Both the position numbers and the translations under genes were made by a program. Of a DNA stretch of 35,652 nt, positions 18,211 to 27,679 are shown one piece after another. Numbering within the stretch: the first letter of the stretch is position 1; each line of letters starts with the position of its first letter. Source of the stretch: Gammaproteobacteria bacterium HGW-Gammaproteobacteria-4 (GTDB lineage Bacteria; Pseudomonadota; Gammaproteobacteria; Xanthomonadales; Xanthomonadaceae); contig PGZC01000029.1 in the NCBI GenBank assembly GCA_002839995.1, forward strand, positions 1 to 35,652. The letters are read 5' to 3'. Below the pieces are notes generated by a model, which was not told the DNA's origin, searched no databases, and saw nothing but the letters and a program-made list of their open reading frames with translations.

Positions 18211-18924
18211 CTACAACCCGCCCATCCGCGCTTTCAGCACTTGCGCCTGCCTGCGGCTGACCGCCACCGCGCTGCCGTCGAGCAGATGCGCGATCAGACC
18301 GATGTCGAACTCGAAGCGCGCGATCGCGTCGAGGCGCAGGATGTCGGCGCGGCTGACGCGGAAAAAATGCGCGGGGTCGAGCCGTTGTTCGATGCGGTTG
18401 AGCGAGCTGAGCAGAAACGATTTGCCGTGCGCGGTGTAGACCGCCGCGTGATTGCCGATGCTCTCGAAACGATCGATCTCGCGCAGGCGCACGATGCGCG
18501 CGCTGTCGCCGAATTTCAGCAGCAGGCCATGGTCGCCCGGCAGGTAGACCGGGCTACCGGCATGCTGCCGTGGCCGCACCCGATCCAGCGTCCTGGCCAG
18601 ACGCTCGGGCACCACCGGCTTGACCAGGTAATCGAGCGCGTTGAGGCCAAAGGCGTCGATCGCAAAACTGTTGTACGCGGTACAGAACACGAACTGGCAG
18701 CGGTCCTCGATTTCCTCGGCAAGCTGCAGGCCGCTCATGCCCGGCATCTGGATGTCGAGAAACGCGAGGTCGGGCGTCAACGTCGCCAGCAGGTGCAGGG
18801 CCTGTTCGGCGTCGGCGGCCTCGCCCACGACCTCGATCTGCGGATGCGCGGCCAGCAGGCGCTTGAGCTCGACGCGTGCCAGGCGCTCGTCATCAACGAT
18901 CAAGGTGCGCAGACGTTCGGACAT
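18211..18924 (-). CDS. LytTR-family response regulator
   Basis: 237-residue DNA-binding response regulator, last gene of the minus-strand unit starting at 23954. Receiver domain 1-120 with acidic pocket DDE (11-13), phospho-acceptor Asp57 in FLDIQMPGMSG, and LVKPV with the conserved Lys. LytTR DNA-binding domain about 135-235 (FESIGNHAAVYTAHGKSFLL, HFFRVSRADILRLDAI). Its start is 14 bases after the kinase stop, so the two form a LytS/LytR-like pair. The likely targets include the export operon it lies in; I found no obvious LytTR direct repeats before that operon. Confidence 0.92.
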   Translation of the reverse strand: MSERLRTLIVDDERLARVELKRLLAAHPQIEVVGEAADAEQALHLLATLTPDLAFLDIQMPGMSGLQLAEEIEDRCQFVFCTAYNSFAIDAFGLNALDYLVKPVVPERLARTLDRVRPRQHAGSPVYLPGDHGLLLKFGDSARIVRLREIDRFESIGNHAAVYTAHGKSFLLSSLNRIEQRLDPAHFFRVSRADILRLDAIARFEFDIGLIAHLLDGSAVAVSRRQAQVLKARMGGL

Positions 18925-18938
18925 GACCGGAAGAATAC

Positions 18939-20063
18939 TCAGTGCGGCAGCGTCAAGCGAACCGTGAAGCGATCCTCGCCCGGCTCGACCTGCAACTGCG
19001 CGCGCCCGGCGAAACCCAGTTGCAGGCGTTCGCGCAGGTTCGCCAGCCCGGTACCGGTGCTGGGCAGGGCGCTGGGAGCGCCGATGGAGTTACTGATTTC
19101 CAGCACCCATCCGGCCGACAGCGGCCGTGCGCAAACCCGCAACCAGCCGGGTGCGCGATTGGGCGCGATACCGTGCTTGATCGCATTCTCGACCAGGCAC
19201 AACAGGCTCAATGCCGGAATCCGCCGTGGCAGGCATACCGGGTCCAGTTCCACGTGGATGCGCAGCCGCGTTTCCAGCCGCGCCGCCTCGATGTCGAGGT
19301 AGCACTGGGCGAGATGCCATTCTTCCTCCAGCGTCTGTTCGGTGCGCACCGTGTGTTGCAGGTGTACGCGAAACAGCTCGGAGAGTTGGGTGACCAGTTG
19401 TGCGGCGCGTTGCGGGTCCTCGAAGATCAGGCCGCGAATGCTGTTGAAGGTGTTGAACAGAAAATGCGGGCTGAGCTGGTGGGTGAGCTGGCGCAGGCGC
19501 GCTTCGCGTAGCTGGGATTGCAGGCGGCGGCGCCCCTGCAACGCCTTGTAACCCAGATAGATGGCGGCCCAAATGGTGTATGCGGAAAACAGGTTGAACA
19601 CGGCAATGACGTAGAAGAGGCGGCCTTGCAGGGCCACGCCGAAGCTGTTGTCGCCGGCCTGAAACCGGATCGCGGAGATGCTCGATACCGTGGTCACTTC
19701 CAGCGAATCGATCAGCACGCCCAACGCTACGGTCACCGCCGCCAGCACCACCAACCAGCCGGCCAGCCCCAGCCACGCGCGCCAGTCCGGGGTTTGCCGC
19801 ACGTAGGCGATGCGCAACAGCGGGCGAATGCCGGCGTGCGTCGCGGCAAAGAACAGGAGCGAATCGAGCGTTGCGCGAATCAGCATCCCGGACATCGGGT
19901 CGGCCGTGTTCTCGGCTGTCGTCAACGCCGGAGCGAGCATGGTCCACAGGAACAGCACCGACGACACCGCCACCACGATCTGGACGGCCCAATAGGCCGG
20001 ACTGGCTTCGATCAGGCTGCGCCGCCATTGCGCGGCCATCGATTGCGGCAATTCGCGTGTCAT
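18939..20063 (-). CDS. LytS-like membrane sensor histidine kinase
   Basis: 374 residues. Four likely transmembrane helices at about 24-46, 65-83, 98-120 and 149-172, with no large extracytoplasmic domain, so the signal is probably sensed in the membrane or through the adjacent transporter. The His_kinase domain has LTHQLSPHFLFNTFNSI with the predicted phospho-His at 200, N box ENAIKHG (292-298) and GTGLANLRERL (337-347). Three bases separate its start from the permease stop, and the response regulator follows. This arrangement resembles ABC-exporter/two-component modules where the kinase monitors the transporter; that role is inference. Confidence 0.9.
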   Translation of the reverse strand: MTRELPQSMAAQWRRSLIEASPAYWAVQIVVAVSSVLFLWTMLAPALTTAENTADPMSGMLIRATLDSLLFFAATHAGIRPLLRIAYVRQTPDWRAWLGLAGWLVVLAAVTVALGVLIDSLEVTTVSSISAIRFQAGDNSFGVALQGRLFYVIAVFNLFSAYTIWAAIYLGYKALQGRRRLQSQLREARLRQLTHQLSPHFLFNTFNSIRGLIFEDPQRAAQLVTQLSELFRVHLQHTVRTEQTLEEEWHLAQCYLDIEAARLETRLRIHVELDPVCLPRRIPALSLLCLVENAIKHGIAPNRAPGWLRVCARPLSAGWVLEISNSIGAPSALPSTGTGLANLRERLQLGFAGRAQLQVEPGEDRFTVRLTLPH

Positions 20064-20066
20064 CGT

Positions 20067-21317
20067 TCACTCATAACGCAGCGCGTCGATCGGGTGCAGA
20101 CGCGCGGCCTTGATCGCCGGCGCCAAGCCAAAAATCACGCCGATGGCGGTGGTGAAACCCAGCGCCAGCAGCACCGCCCACAGCGGCACCGCGGCACCGC
20201 TCATGCCCGGCACAGCGAGCGCAATCAGCAGCGCCAGGCCCCATCCCAACGCCAGGCCGACCACGCCGCCGAACAGCGACAATACCAGCGCTTCGACCAG
20301 AAACTGGATCAGGATGAACTGCGGGGTCGCGCCCAGTGCCTTGACGATGCCGATTTCGCGAGTGCGTTCGGTGACCGACACCAGCATGATGTTCATGATG
20401 CCGATGCCGCCGACCAGCAGGCTGATGCCGACCACCGCCGCCGCCACCATGGTCACGCCCTGCACGATGCTGTCGAACGACTTGCGGGTGCGCTCGGCGG
20501 TCTGCACCTTGAACGGATCGGGCGCGCCGTCGGCCACCTTACGCCGCGTGCGCAGCACCTGTCGCAGCTGCGCCTCGATGGCTTCGAGCGCGACGCCCTT
20601 GGCGGGGCGGTAGTAGATCTGTACGTCCTCGTCCTGCGCGCTGCCCGCCAATGCTTTCAAGGTCGAAAACGGGGCGATGACGTAGTTGTCCTGATCGAAA
20701 CCGAACAGCGAACCGCGCGCTTCGGCGACACCGACCACCCGGAACCAGTCGCCGCCCAGTTCGATGAAGCTGCCGACGGGATTGGCCGGCAATTCCAGCT
20801 CGCGCACCACCGTCGGCCCCAGCACCGCGACCCGGCGCCGGCGAAAATCATCGCTCTCCGACAGGAACCGGCCCTGGTCGGTGTACACCCGCACCACGTC
20901 CTGGTAGTTGCTGTCGGTGCCCAGTATCTGCGTCACCGTGGTGTGGCTGCCCTGCTTCACGCGGCCGCCGAACGACGGTGGCTGCATCATCGCGGTGATG
21001 CTTTCGATCCCGCGCACGCGCTCGCGCACGGCCAGGAAATCGTCGAACGACAGGCGATTGCGCAAGCCGATCAGAGCCTGTTGCGTCGGCGTATCGGCAC
21101 TGACGATGACCATGTCCGATGCCAGGTCGTCGAGCTGGCGATCGATCGTGCTCGACAGGGCCTGCATCACCGCCACCACCGCGATCACGGCGGCCACGCC
21201 GATGATGATGCCGAGCGCCGTCAATGCGCTGCGCAGCGCGTTGGCGCGGATCGCCCGCAGCGCCGCCATGGTGCCTTCCAGCGTGGCGTGCATCGCCTTG
21301 CTACGACTCTCGATCAT
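20067..21317 (-). CDS. MacB-type ABC transporter permease
   Basis: 416 residues of the MacB/FtsX-like mechanotransmission permease family. Transmembrane helix at about 28-52 ([20 protein letters not shown]), a large periplasmic domain at about 55-285, and three C-terminal helices including [25 protein letters not shown] region and the [13 protein letters not shown] helix. [10 protein letters not shown] followed by KALGA is the usual MacB cytoplasmic signature. ATG 21317 overlaps the ATPase stop as ATGA. Here the ATPase is a separate protein, unlike E. coli MacB where they are fused. Works with the adaptor and ATPase to move a substrate out of the periplasm; substrate unknown. Confidence 0.92.
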   Translation of the reverse strand: MIESRSKAMHATLEGTMAALRAIRANALRSALTALGIIIGVAAVIAVVAVMQALSSTIDRQLDDLASDMVIVSADTPTQQALIGLRNRLSFDDFLAVRERVRGIESITAMMQPPSFGGRVKQGSHTTVTQILGTDSNYQDVVRVYTDQGRFLSESDDFRRRRVAVLGPTVVRELELPANPVGSFIELGGDWFRVVGVAEARGSLFGFDQDNYVIAPFSTLKALAGSAQDEDVQIYYRPAKGVALEAIEAQLRQVLRTRRKVADGAPDPFKVQTAERTRKSFDSIVQGVTMVAAAVVGISLLVGGIGIMNIMLVSVTERTREIGIVKALGATPQFILIQFLVEALVLSLFGGVVGLALGWGLALLIALAVPGMSGAAVPLWAVLLALGFTTAIGVIFGLAPAIKAARLHPIDALRYE

Positions 21318-22057
21318 GCCGGCGTCGCCTCGCTGCGGGTCGGTTGCGGGGCGTTGCGGCGATCCTCGACGATGCGGCCATCGACCAGCCGCACCACGCG
21401 CGCGCAGTGTGCGGCGATGTCGTGCTCGTGGGTGACCAGCACGATGGTGTGGCCCTCGGCATGCAGTTCGTCGAACAGGGCCATGATCTCGCTGCTGGTG
21501 TGGCTGTCGAGATTGCCGGTCGGCTCGTCGCCCAGCAGGATCGCCGGGCGGGTGACCAGTGCGCGCGCAATCGCCACGCGCTGGCGCTGGCCGCCCGAGA
21601 GTTGATTCGGCAGGTGCGCCATGCGCTCGGCCAGGCCGACGCGGCGCAGCGCTTCCTGCGCACGCTGGCGGCGCTCGTGCGAGGGCATCTGCTGGTAGAT
21701 CAGCGGCTGGATCACGTTCGCCAGCGTGCTCATGCGCGGCAGCAGGTTGAAGCTCTGGAAGATGAAACCGACCGAACGGTTGCGCTCGTTGGCCAGTTGC
21801 GTCTCGTCCAGATGCGCCACATCGCGGCCGTTGAGCCAGTAGCGGCCTTCGCTCGGCACGTCGAGACACCCGATCAGGTTCATCAGCGTGGATTTGCCGG
21901 AACCCGACGGCCCGACGATGGCGACATAGTCGCCGGCGTGGATACTCAGATCGACCCGATCCAGGGCCAGGAAGGACGACTCCGCCATCGGATACGATTT
22001 GGATACCGCCTCCAGCCGGATCACTTCCGCGGCCGTGTCGATTGCCGCTGCGCTCAT
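21314..22057 (-). CDS. MacB/LolD-type ABC transporter ATP-binding protein
   Basis: 247 residues. Walker [10 protein letters not shown] (49-57), signature LSGGQRQRV (153-161), Walker B with DEPTGNLD (177-184) and switch His in LVTHEHD. The DEPTGNLD and [10 protein letters not shown] motifs place it in the MacB/LolD/FtsE group that powers mechanotransmission permeases. Both ends overlap neighbours by four bases (ATGA), with the adaptor gene upstream and the permease downstream, so the three are cotranslated. Confidence 0.95.
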   Translation of the reverse strand: MSAAAIDTAAEVIRLEAVSKSYPMAESSFLALDRVDLSIHAGDYVAIVGPSGSGKSTLMNLIGCLDVPSEGRYWLNGRDVAHLDETQLANERNRSVGFIFQSFNLLPRMSTLANVIQPLIYQQMPSHERRQRAQEALRRVGLAERMAHLPNQLSGGQRQRVAIARALVTRPAILLGDEPTGNLDSHTSSEIMALFDELHAEGHTIVLVTHEHDIAAHCARVVRLVDGRIVEDRRNAPQPTRSEATPA

Positions 22058-23253
22058 TGCACCGGCTCCACGCTGGCCACGTCCTGATCGGCGCTTGCGG
22101 CCTTTGCGCGGACGCGATCGCCGGGCTTGAGCTGCGCAATGACGCGACCCGGGCCGGTGACCACGCGCTCGCCGTCGGCCAGCGCCCCCTCGACGGCCTG
22201 GCTGAAATCATTGGCCATGCCGAGCGTCACCGGCACCCGCTCGACCCGCTGATCGCCATCGATGCGCCAGACGAACTGGCCATCCTTGTCGCGACGAATC
22301 GCGGCCACCGGCACGTTGCGCGTGGGCTCGCCCTGCGCGGTCAGGATCTCGGCGCGAGCGCTCATGCCCGGATGCAAACCCAGGCTCTGCGCCGCCAACT
22401 GCACCCGCACCCGGAACGCGAGGCTTTGCGCGGCCCCGAGTTGCCGCGCCGAGGTGCCGATATGCACCACCTCGCCGCTCAGCGCCTGCTGCGGATACGC
22501 GGCGGCAAACACGTTCACGCGCTGCCCCAACTGCACCTGCGCGATGTCGGCCTCGTCCACGCGCAACTCGGCCAGCAGCACGCTGGGGTCGGCCAGCACC
22601 ATCAGATCCGAACCCACGATATTCACGGTGCCGGCGATCACGGTTTCGCCCGGCTTCACATCCACCGACACCAGCAAGCCGTCGATCGGCGCGCTGAACA
22701 CGCTGCGCTCCCGGCGGTCGCGGGCCAGCGCCTGCTGCGCCTGCTGCTGGTGCAACGCCTGCACCGCGGCGCGCACCGCAATCTGCGCCAGCTCGGTTTC
22801 GTTGGCCAGTTGCTCGAACGATTCGCGGCTGACCAGATGACGCGCGAACAACGCGCGCTGGCGAGTCAATTGGCGCTCGAGTTCCGCCGCGCGCGAGCGC
22901 CGCGATTCGATCTCGATCTCGGCGGCGCGCACCCCGGCTTGTGCATTGGCAAGATCGGCATCGAATGCCTCCGGGTCGAGACGCATCAGCACCTGCCCCT
23001 TGTGCACACGCTGGCCTTCTTCGACCAGCACCTCCGCTACGCGCCCGGTCACCTGCGAGCGCAACTGGATCTGCTGCGCATACACCAGGCTGCCCGAGGC
23101 CAGCGTGGTGCTGGCCAGCGCCTCGCGTGTCACCGTGGCCACATCCACATCGATCGCCCGCCCACCGGCGCGCTGGTGTTGCCACAACAGCAACGCGGCG
23201 AAGCCCAGCAGCCCGAGCACGGCGACGACACGCTTTCGGGTAGCCGGCGTCAC
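22054..23253 (-). CDS. MacA/HlyD-type periplasmic adaptor protein
   Basis: 399 residues from GTG 23253, which overlaps the YIP1 stop as GTGA; earlier in-frame codons lie inside the YIP1 gene. N-terminal transmembrane anchor at about 8-24 ([17 protein letters not shown]). Lipoyl halves surround a helical hairpin: [20 protein letters not shown], then a long coiled coil at about 90-185, then [19 protein letters not shown], followed by beta-barrel and membrane-proximal domains. This is the adaptor of a tripartite MacAB-like pump and should bridge to an outer-membrane channel not encoded in the window. Confidence 0.92.
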   Translation of the reverse strand: MTPATRKRVVAVLGLLGFAALLLWQHQRAGGRAIDVDVATVTREALASTTLASGSLVYAQQIQLRSQVTGRVAEVLVEEGQRVHKGQVLMRLDPEAFDADLANAQAGVRAAEIEIESRRSRAAELERQLTRQRALFARHLVSRESFEQLANETELAQIAVRAAVQALHQQQAQQALARDRRERSVFSAPIDGLLVSVDVKPGETVIAGTVNIVGSDLMVLADPSVLLAELRVDEADIAQVQLGQRVNVFAAAYPQQALSGEVVHIGTSARQLGAAQSLAFRVRVQLAAQSLGLHPGMSARAEILTAQGEPTRNVPVAAIRRDKDGQFVWRIDGDQRVERVPVTLGMANDFSQAVEGALADGERVVTGPGRVIAQLKPGDRVRAKAASADQDVASVEPVQ

Positions 23254-23954
23254 ACCAGCACCGCCCAGATGCCGAACACCAGCAGGTAGGGCAACGCGCC
23301 CAGCAGCAGCGCGCGGCCCCATGCGACGGGCTGCGCCACGCGCACCGCGACGGCGACCAACGCAGCGCTCCAGACGAAGAACAGGCTAAATGCCTGCGCC
23401 CAGCTGTACCAGGGGTGGCCCAACGGCAGGTCGAGAACCAGGCCATTGAGCGAGGCGTAATTGGCCACCGCCAACGGCTGATCCGGCGAAGCCGCCATCA
23501 GGCTCAACGCGATCAGGCCCAGTGCGTTGAGCAGCATCGGCAATTGCGCCCAGACCGCAATCGCGAACCACGCGCCGTAGCGTTGCCGCGAACGCACCAG
23601 CATCCGTTCACCAAGGAAATACACCAGCGCCAGCAATGCCGATATCAGCACGCCCATCACCAGCGTGGTGGCCGCCGAAATGTGCGCAATATTCGGTGCC
23701 ATCGCCATCAGGGTGGAACGTGCCGCCTCGGCGTCGTTGCCCGACAGATTGGCAACGGCCAACTGCTGCTCGACGATCCACTCCGGGCTCATTGGCCCGA
23801 AAAAGGCGTAGATCGCGACGATCTGAACGGCAATCAGCAGCGCCAGCGCCGCCCAGGTCCAGGCGCGGTGCGCTGGCAGCGCGCTGAACAGGGTGCTTGG
23901 CGACAGGAAGATGTCGGACAAACCGGCGGCGAGGCTTTTGCTTGGCGTATTCAT
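23250..23954 (-). CDS. YIP1-family integral membrane protein
   Basis: 234 residues with about five hydrophobic helices (near 33-55, 95-118, 127-152, 175-200, 205-233) and the N-terminal pattern LSDIFLSPSTLFSAL typical of bacterial YIP1-domain proteins. Start ATG 23954 has GGGGAG 8 bases upstream. It leads the unit YIP1-adaptor-ATPase-permease-kinase-regulator; the next gene overlaps its stop by four bases. Function of bacterial YIP1 proteins is poorly known; a helper in assembly of the transporter is only a guess. Confidence 0.8.
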   Translation of the reverse strand: MNTPSKSLAAGLSDIFLSPSTLFSALPAHRAWTWAALALLIAVQIVAIYAFFGPMSPEWIVEQQLAVANLSGNDAEAARSTLMAMAPNIAHISAATTLVMGVLISALLALVYFLGERMLVRSRQRYGAWFAIAVWAQLPMLLNALGLIALSLMAASPDQPLAVANYASLNGLVLDLPLGHPWYSWAQAFSLFFVWSAALVAVAVRVAQPVAWGRALLLGALPYLLVFGIWAVLV

Positions 23955-24170
23955 GCGGTTGGCTCCCCAGACTCAAGGCGAATCGATGATGTGGCCGATA
24001 GCGTGACAGCAACCCAAACGGCTGTGGCAATTATGTGATCAACGGCAAATCACCGTGACCAGCGGCTCCGATCGCGGATGACACCCGATGCGATGCACGA
24101 GGAGACGCAGATTGCGGGGCCGCGTGCGGCGCAGCGACCCTGTTGGGTTATCGCGCACCGTATCGTCCGG

Positions 24171-24407
24171 TCGCCCACAGGGTGGGCTCCTACAGGTGAG
24201 CGACACCGTTTTTTTGTAGGAGCCCACCCTGTGGGCGACCGAGCGAAGCGAAGGCATAGCTCGCGTAGCGAGCGCTGTCGCGCAACGACTGACTCCTACA
24301 GGTGAGCGACACCGTTTTTTTGTAGGAGCCCACCCTGTGGGCGACCGAGCGAAGCGAAGGCATAGCTCGCGTAGCGAGCGCTGTCGCGCAGCGACTGACC
24401 GAGCGAA
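24171..24407. repeat. Palindromic repeat cluster with a 106-bp tandem duplication upstream of rho
   Basis: Starts with gtcgcccacagggtgggctcc, then a 106-base unit at 24187-24292 repeated at 24293-24398 with one visible base difference (cgcaacgact versus cgcagcgact). Each unit holds a T7 run, a gtaggagcccaccctg element and a second motif, cgagcgaagcgaaggc followed by gctcgcgtagcgagc, which is itself a small hairpin. A partial extra copy (cgagcgaagcgaag) follows. Open frames across this stretch arise from the repeat and are not genes. The rest of 23955-24170 shows no gene. Confidence 0.9.
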
Positions 24408-24511
24408 GCGAAGACCACACTTTCTCGCGCTTCGATCGTTCAAGTCCGACAGTCTGCCAGGAGGATCGAACTGCGGGGGCACCCGATTGCGTACCCTGAC
24501 GCCACGTCCGC

Positions 24512-24541
24512 TTGCCGCGGCGGTATCGCAAGTGGTAGTGT
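24512..24541 (+). promoter_or_regulatory. Possible rho promoter
   Basis: TTGCCG (24512-24517) and TAGTGT (24536-24541) are 18 bases apart, leaving a leader of roughly 85 bases before the GTG start. rho is commonly autoregulated by termination in its leader; the C-rich, G-poor stretch gcaaacacccctctcttccacactc just before the start could act in that way, but this is inference. Confidence 0.3.
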
Positions 24542-24631
24542 GTCGTTGTGTGGCGCGCACTCGCGCCCCGAGCGTTTATCGCAAACACCCCTCTCTTCCA
24601 CACTCGCAACCTTCAAGGCGAGGTGCATCCC

Positions 24632-26239
24632 GTGTCCGAGCAACCCACCGAAAACGGCGACGCCGCGCAGGCTTCTGCGCGCACGCAAGCCGACGCTTCC
24701 TCCAACGATGCCGCAAGCACGCCGAAAGCTGCGCCAGCGCCCAAGCCCGCTGCCGAGCCCAGGCCTGCTGCCGAAGCCGCAGTAAATGCCGGCGGTTCGG
24801 GGTCGAGCGACAACGCGGCTGGCGATGCCAGCGCAACCGCAGCGAACAACGATAGCGGCGGCGATCAAGCACCGCGTGAGAATGCGCGACGCGACCGCCA
24901 TCGCCGCAATCGTCGCGACCGCGACCGCAACGCTCCGGCAGCGCGTGTCAGCAACGACGACTCCGAGACCGAGCCGCGCGACAACCGGCCGCCGCCGACG
25001 ATTCCGCCGGACTTCCCGACCTACAGCCTGAACGACCTCAAGCGTTTTCCGGCGCACAAGCTGCTGGATATCGCCGAGCAGCTCAACATCCATGAGGGTG
25101 TGGCGCGCGCGCGCAAGCAGGACGTGATCTTTGCCCTGCTCAAGGTGCTGACCCGCGTCGGCGACGGCGTTGCCGGCGAGGGTGTGCTGGAAATCCTGCC
25201 CGACGGCTTCGGCTTCCTGCGCTCGGCCGACGCCAGCTATCTGGCCGGCCCCGACGATGTCTACATCTCGCCCAGCCAGATCCGCCGCTTCAACCTGCGC
25301 ACCGGTGATGAAATCGCCGGCCGCATCCGCAGCCCCAAGGATGGCGAGCGTTACGTCGCCCTGCTCAAGGTGGACACCATCGAAAACCTGACGCCGCTGT
25401 TCCCGCGTCAGCGCTTCACCCTGGAGCGCGGCAATGGCTCCACCGAGGACATCACCGGTCGCGTCATGGACCTGATGTCGCCGATCGGCAAGGGCCAGCG
25501 CGGCCTGATCGTGTCGCCGCCCAAGGCCGGCAAGACCATGTTGCTGCAGAACGTCGCCAGCGCGATCATGTACAACCATCCGGACGTGCACCTGATCGTG
25601 CTGCTGATCGATGAGCGCCCGGAAGAGGTGACCGAAATGCAGCGCACGGTGCGCGGCGAAGTGGTCAGCTCCACCTTCGATGAGCCGGCTGCGCGTCATG
25701 TGCAGGTTGCCGAGATGGTGATCGAGCGTGCCAAGCGCCTGGTCGAGCACAAGAAGGACGTGGTGATCCTGCTCGACTCGATCACCCGCCTGGCGCGCGC
25801 TTACAACACCGTGGTGCCCAGCTCCGGCAAGGTGCTCACCGGTGGTGTCGATGCCAATGCGCTGCATCGGCCCAAGCGTTTCTTCGGTGCCGCGCGCAAT
25901 GTCGAGGAAGGCGGTTCGCTGACCATCATCGCCACCGCGCTGGTCGAGACCGGCTCGAAGATGGACGAAGTGATCTACGAGGAGTTCAAGGGCACCGGCA
26001 ACATGGAAGTGCACATGGATCGGCGCATCGCCGAGAAGCGCGTCTATCCGGCGATCAACATCAATCGCTCCGGCACCCGCCGCGAGGAACTGCTGATCGA
26101 TGCCGATCTGCTGCAGAAGATCTGGATCCTGCGCAAGTTGCTGCATCCGATGGACGAACTCAGCGCGATCGAGTTCCTGCTCGACAAGATGAAGAACACC
26201 AAGACCAACGAAGAGTTCTTCGGCTTCATGAAGCGCTGA
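24632..26239 (+). CDS. rho: Transcription termination factor Rho with a long disordered N-terminal extension
   Basis: 535 residues. Hexameric RNA-dependent ATPase that ends transcription. Start is GTG 24632 (MSEQPTENG), with GAGG (24620-24623) 8 bases upstream. Residues 1-130 are low complexity: an Ala/Pro-rich part, then a Gly/Asn/Asp part, then an Arg/Asp-rich part ([16 protein letters not shown]). The conserved protein begins near 131 ([20 protein letters not shown]), with [14 protein letters not shown], the RNA-binding cold-shock-like domain containing [15 protein letters not shown], Walker A SPPKAGKT, the Walker B region [17 protein letters not shown] and the C-terminal [11 protein letters not shown]. 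coli Rho has 419 residues, so about 120-130 are extra. Flanked on both sides by the palindromic repeat family. Confidence 0.97.
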   Translation: MSEQPTENGDAAQASARTQADASSNDAASTPKAAPAPKPAAEPRPAAEAAVNAGGSGSSDNAAGDASATAANNDSGGDQAPRENARRDRHRRNRRDRDRNAPAARVSNDDSETEPRDNRPPPTIPPDFPTYSLNDLKRFPAHKLLDIAEQLNIHEGVARARKQDVIFALLKVLTRVGDGVAGEGVLEILPDGFGFLRSADASYLAGPDDVYISPSQIRRFNLRTGDEIAGRIRSPKDGERYVALLKVDTIENLTPLFPRQRFTLERGNGSTEDITGRVMDLMSPIGKGQRGLIVSPPKAGKTMLLQNVASAIMYNHPDVHLIVLLIDERPEEVTEMQRTVRGEVVSSTFDEPAARHVQVAEMVIERAKRLVEHKKDVVILLDSITRLARAYNTVVPSSGKVLTGGVDANALHRPKRFFGAARNVEEGGSLTIIATALVETGSKMDEVIYEEFKGTGNMEVHMDRRIAEKRVYPAININRSGTRREELLIDADLLQKIWILRKLLHPMDELSAIEFLLDKMKNTKTNEEFFGFMKR

Positions 26240-26249
26240 AATCGCAGTG

Positions 26250-26428
26250 CCGGTCGCCCACAGGGTGGGCTCCTACAGGGGTCGTTCGCGGCACTTGCAG
26301 GAGCCCACCCTGTGGGCGACCGAGCGAAGCGAAGGCGTAGCTCGCGCAGCGAGCGCTGTTGCGAAGCAACCGACCGAGCGAAGCGAAGGCGTAGCTCGCG
26401 CAGCGAGCGCTGTTGCGAAGCAACCGAC
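26250..26428. repeat. Palindromic repeat cluster with a 54-bp tandem duplication downstream of rho
   Basis: An inverted pair (gtcgcccacagggtgggctcc near 26251-26275 against gcaggagcccaccctgtggg near 26297-26316) can form a hairpin just after the rho stop. It is followed by two identical 54-base units (26321-26374 and 26375-26428) beginning cgagcgaagcgaaggcgtag. These are variants of the units upstream of rho. The pair probably serves as the rho and QEGLA-gene 3' barrier. Confidence 0.88.
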
Positions 26429-26460
26429 CGACCGCACCGCGAGCGCGCAAATCTGACGCG

Positions 26461-27679
26461 CTACAGCCCCAACACCAGGTCGTCGGCCGCCACGTTGTCC
26501 AGGCGAATCTTGTTGACGAACAGCGAGAACGCCAGCATCCCGGCGAGTCCGTTGGCGCGCTGCATCCACGGCGGCAAAAAGCCGGGTGCGGCGACCGCGC
26601 CATTGGCGAACTGCGATTCCAGCGCAAACACGTCTTCCAGCGCCATCTTGCCGGCAAACAGCTGTCGCGCACGCGCGAGCTGGCGATGGCGCAGACACCA
26701 GCGGAAAAACGTATGCACCGCCAGCAGGCCATGCAGGTAGACGGTGTCCTTGGTGAACGCGCCGCCGCCGGATAGCGGCACGCCGCGAAACACGCGCTGC
26801 GCCGAGGTGAAACTGTCGATATCGGACTGCCCGGACTCGATGAAGAAGCGGAACACTTCGATGAAGTCGGCGCCGTGGATGGCCTTGTCGATGGCGATGA
26901 TGCGCAGACTGATCCGCTTCATGCGGCCAATATCCATCGCCCCGCTGAGCATCTCCGAAAGCGTGGCCAGCCCTTCCTGGGTGGCGGTGGTGCGCGGCGC
27001 ACCGCGCGCCATCGACTTGAGCACGGGTTGCTCGCGTCCATTGAGGCCGGTGAGGGTGTGGACGAAGGCCTCGTGCATCAGCAACTGGTTGCGGTCGTAT
27101 TCGCTGAAGCCGGTGTTGGTGCGCAGACGGATGCGGGTCGGGCTGGCCGCGGCTTTGGCGATCAGATTGGCGTCGAGCTCGACCCGGATCGAATGGCCGA
27201 CGAAAAATGCATCGATGGCCTGCTGCAATTCCTGCTGCACCTGCTCTGCCGGCAACACATAGCTGGCCTCGGCACTGCGCAACTCCTGATCCAGCTCATC
27301 GGCCAGATCGACGAAGTGGCGTGCGGCTTCCAGATTGGTCGGGCCGTTAGTATGCGGTGACCCGGTGGCTGCCGAGCACATCAAGCAGGCGCGTGGCGAT
27401 GCGCCAGCTCTCGCTGGTCTGCTGCAGATAGTGGCCGAGCGGATGATCGGGATCGGCGGCGCGGTGAACGGCATCGAGTTCGCGGCGCACTTCGTGAAAA
27501 TCGAACCGCGGATACGCGATGCGCGGCATGCTGAGGTGCCCGACTCGCCACGCGGCCAGAAACGACTCCTGCGCCTGCGCCGGCCAGCTCACCGCTTCGA
27601 GCATGCGGATCGGGCGCACCGCGGCCACCAGGCGGGCATCGAGCGCGGCATGATGGCTCAGCGCGGCATCGGCCGTCAT
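26461..27679 (-). pseudogene. QEGLA-motif metallopeptidase-like protein (DUF1704/MATCAP family), interrupted by a frameshift
   Basis: Two reading frames together give one family member of about 405 residues. The 5' part, from ATG 27679 (overlapping the rsgA stop as ATGA), runs to TAA at 27347-27349 and reads LDARLVAAVRPIRMLEAVSW ... LLDVLGSHRVTAY. The 3' part continues in another frame from 27348 (NGPTNLEAARHFVDLAD) to 26461. Skipping one T (position 27349) joins them. The 3' part holds HEAFVH, an HExxxH zinc motif, and TQEGLATLSE, the motif that names the 'flavohemoglobin expression-modulating QEGLA' proteins. All other conserved parts look intact, so this is either a recent mutation or a sequencing error; the stop context lacks the CTT slippery codon of prfB-type shifting. 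Function of the family in bacteria is uncertain; related eukaryotic enzymes remove C-terminal tyrosine. Confidence 0.8.

Noticed and set aside
19518-21605. Long plus-strand open frame opposite the kinase and ABC permease
   Set aside because: Arg/His/Gln-rich antisense reading with no motifs.
24240-24609. Short open frames within the repeat clusters upstream of rho
   Set aside because: They translate the repeats themselves (recurring SLRSVAHRVGS-type strings) and lack ribosome sites or family resemblance.
24171-26428. CRISPR array in the repeat-rich regions around rho
   Set aside because: Units are two-copy tandem duplications and palindromes of unequal type, with no regular short repeats separated by unique spacers and no cas genes.
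27340-27355. Programmed +1 frameshift in the QEGLA gene
   Set aside because: The site is TAC-TAA-C without the CTT slippery codon or an upstream ribosome-like stimulator as in prfB; a mutation or sequencing error is simpler.
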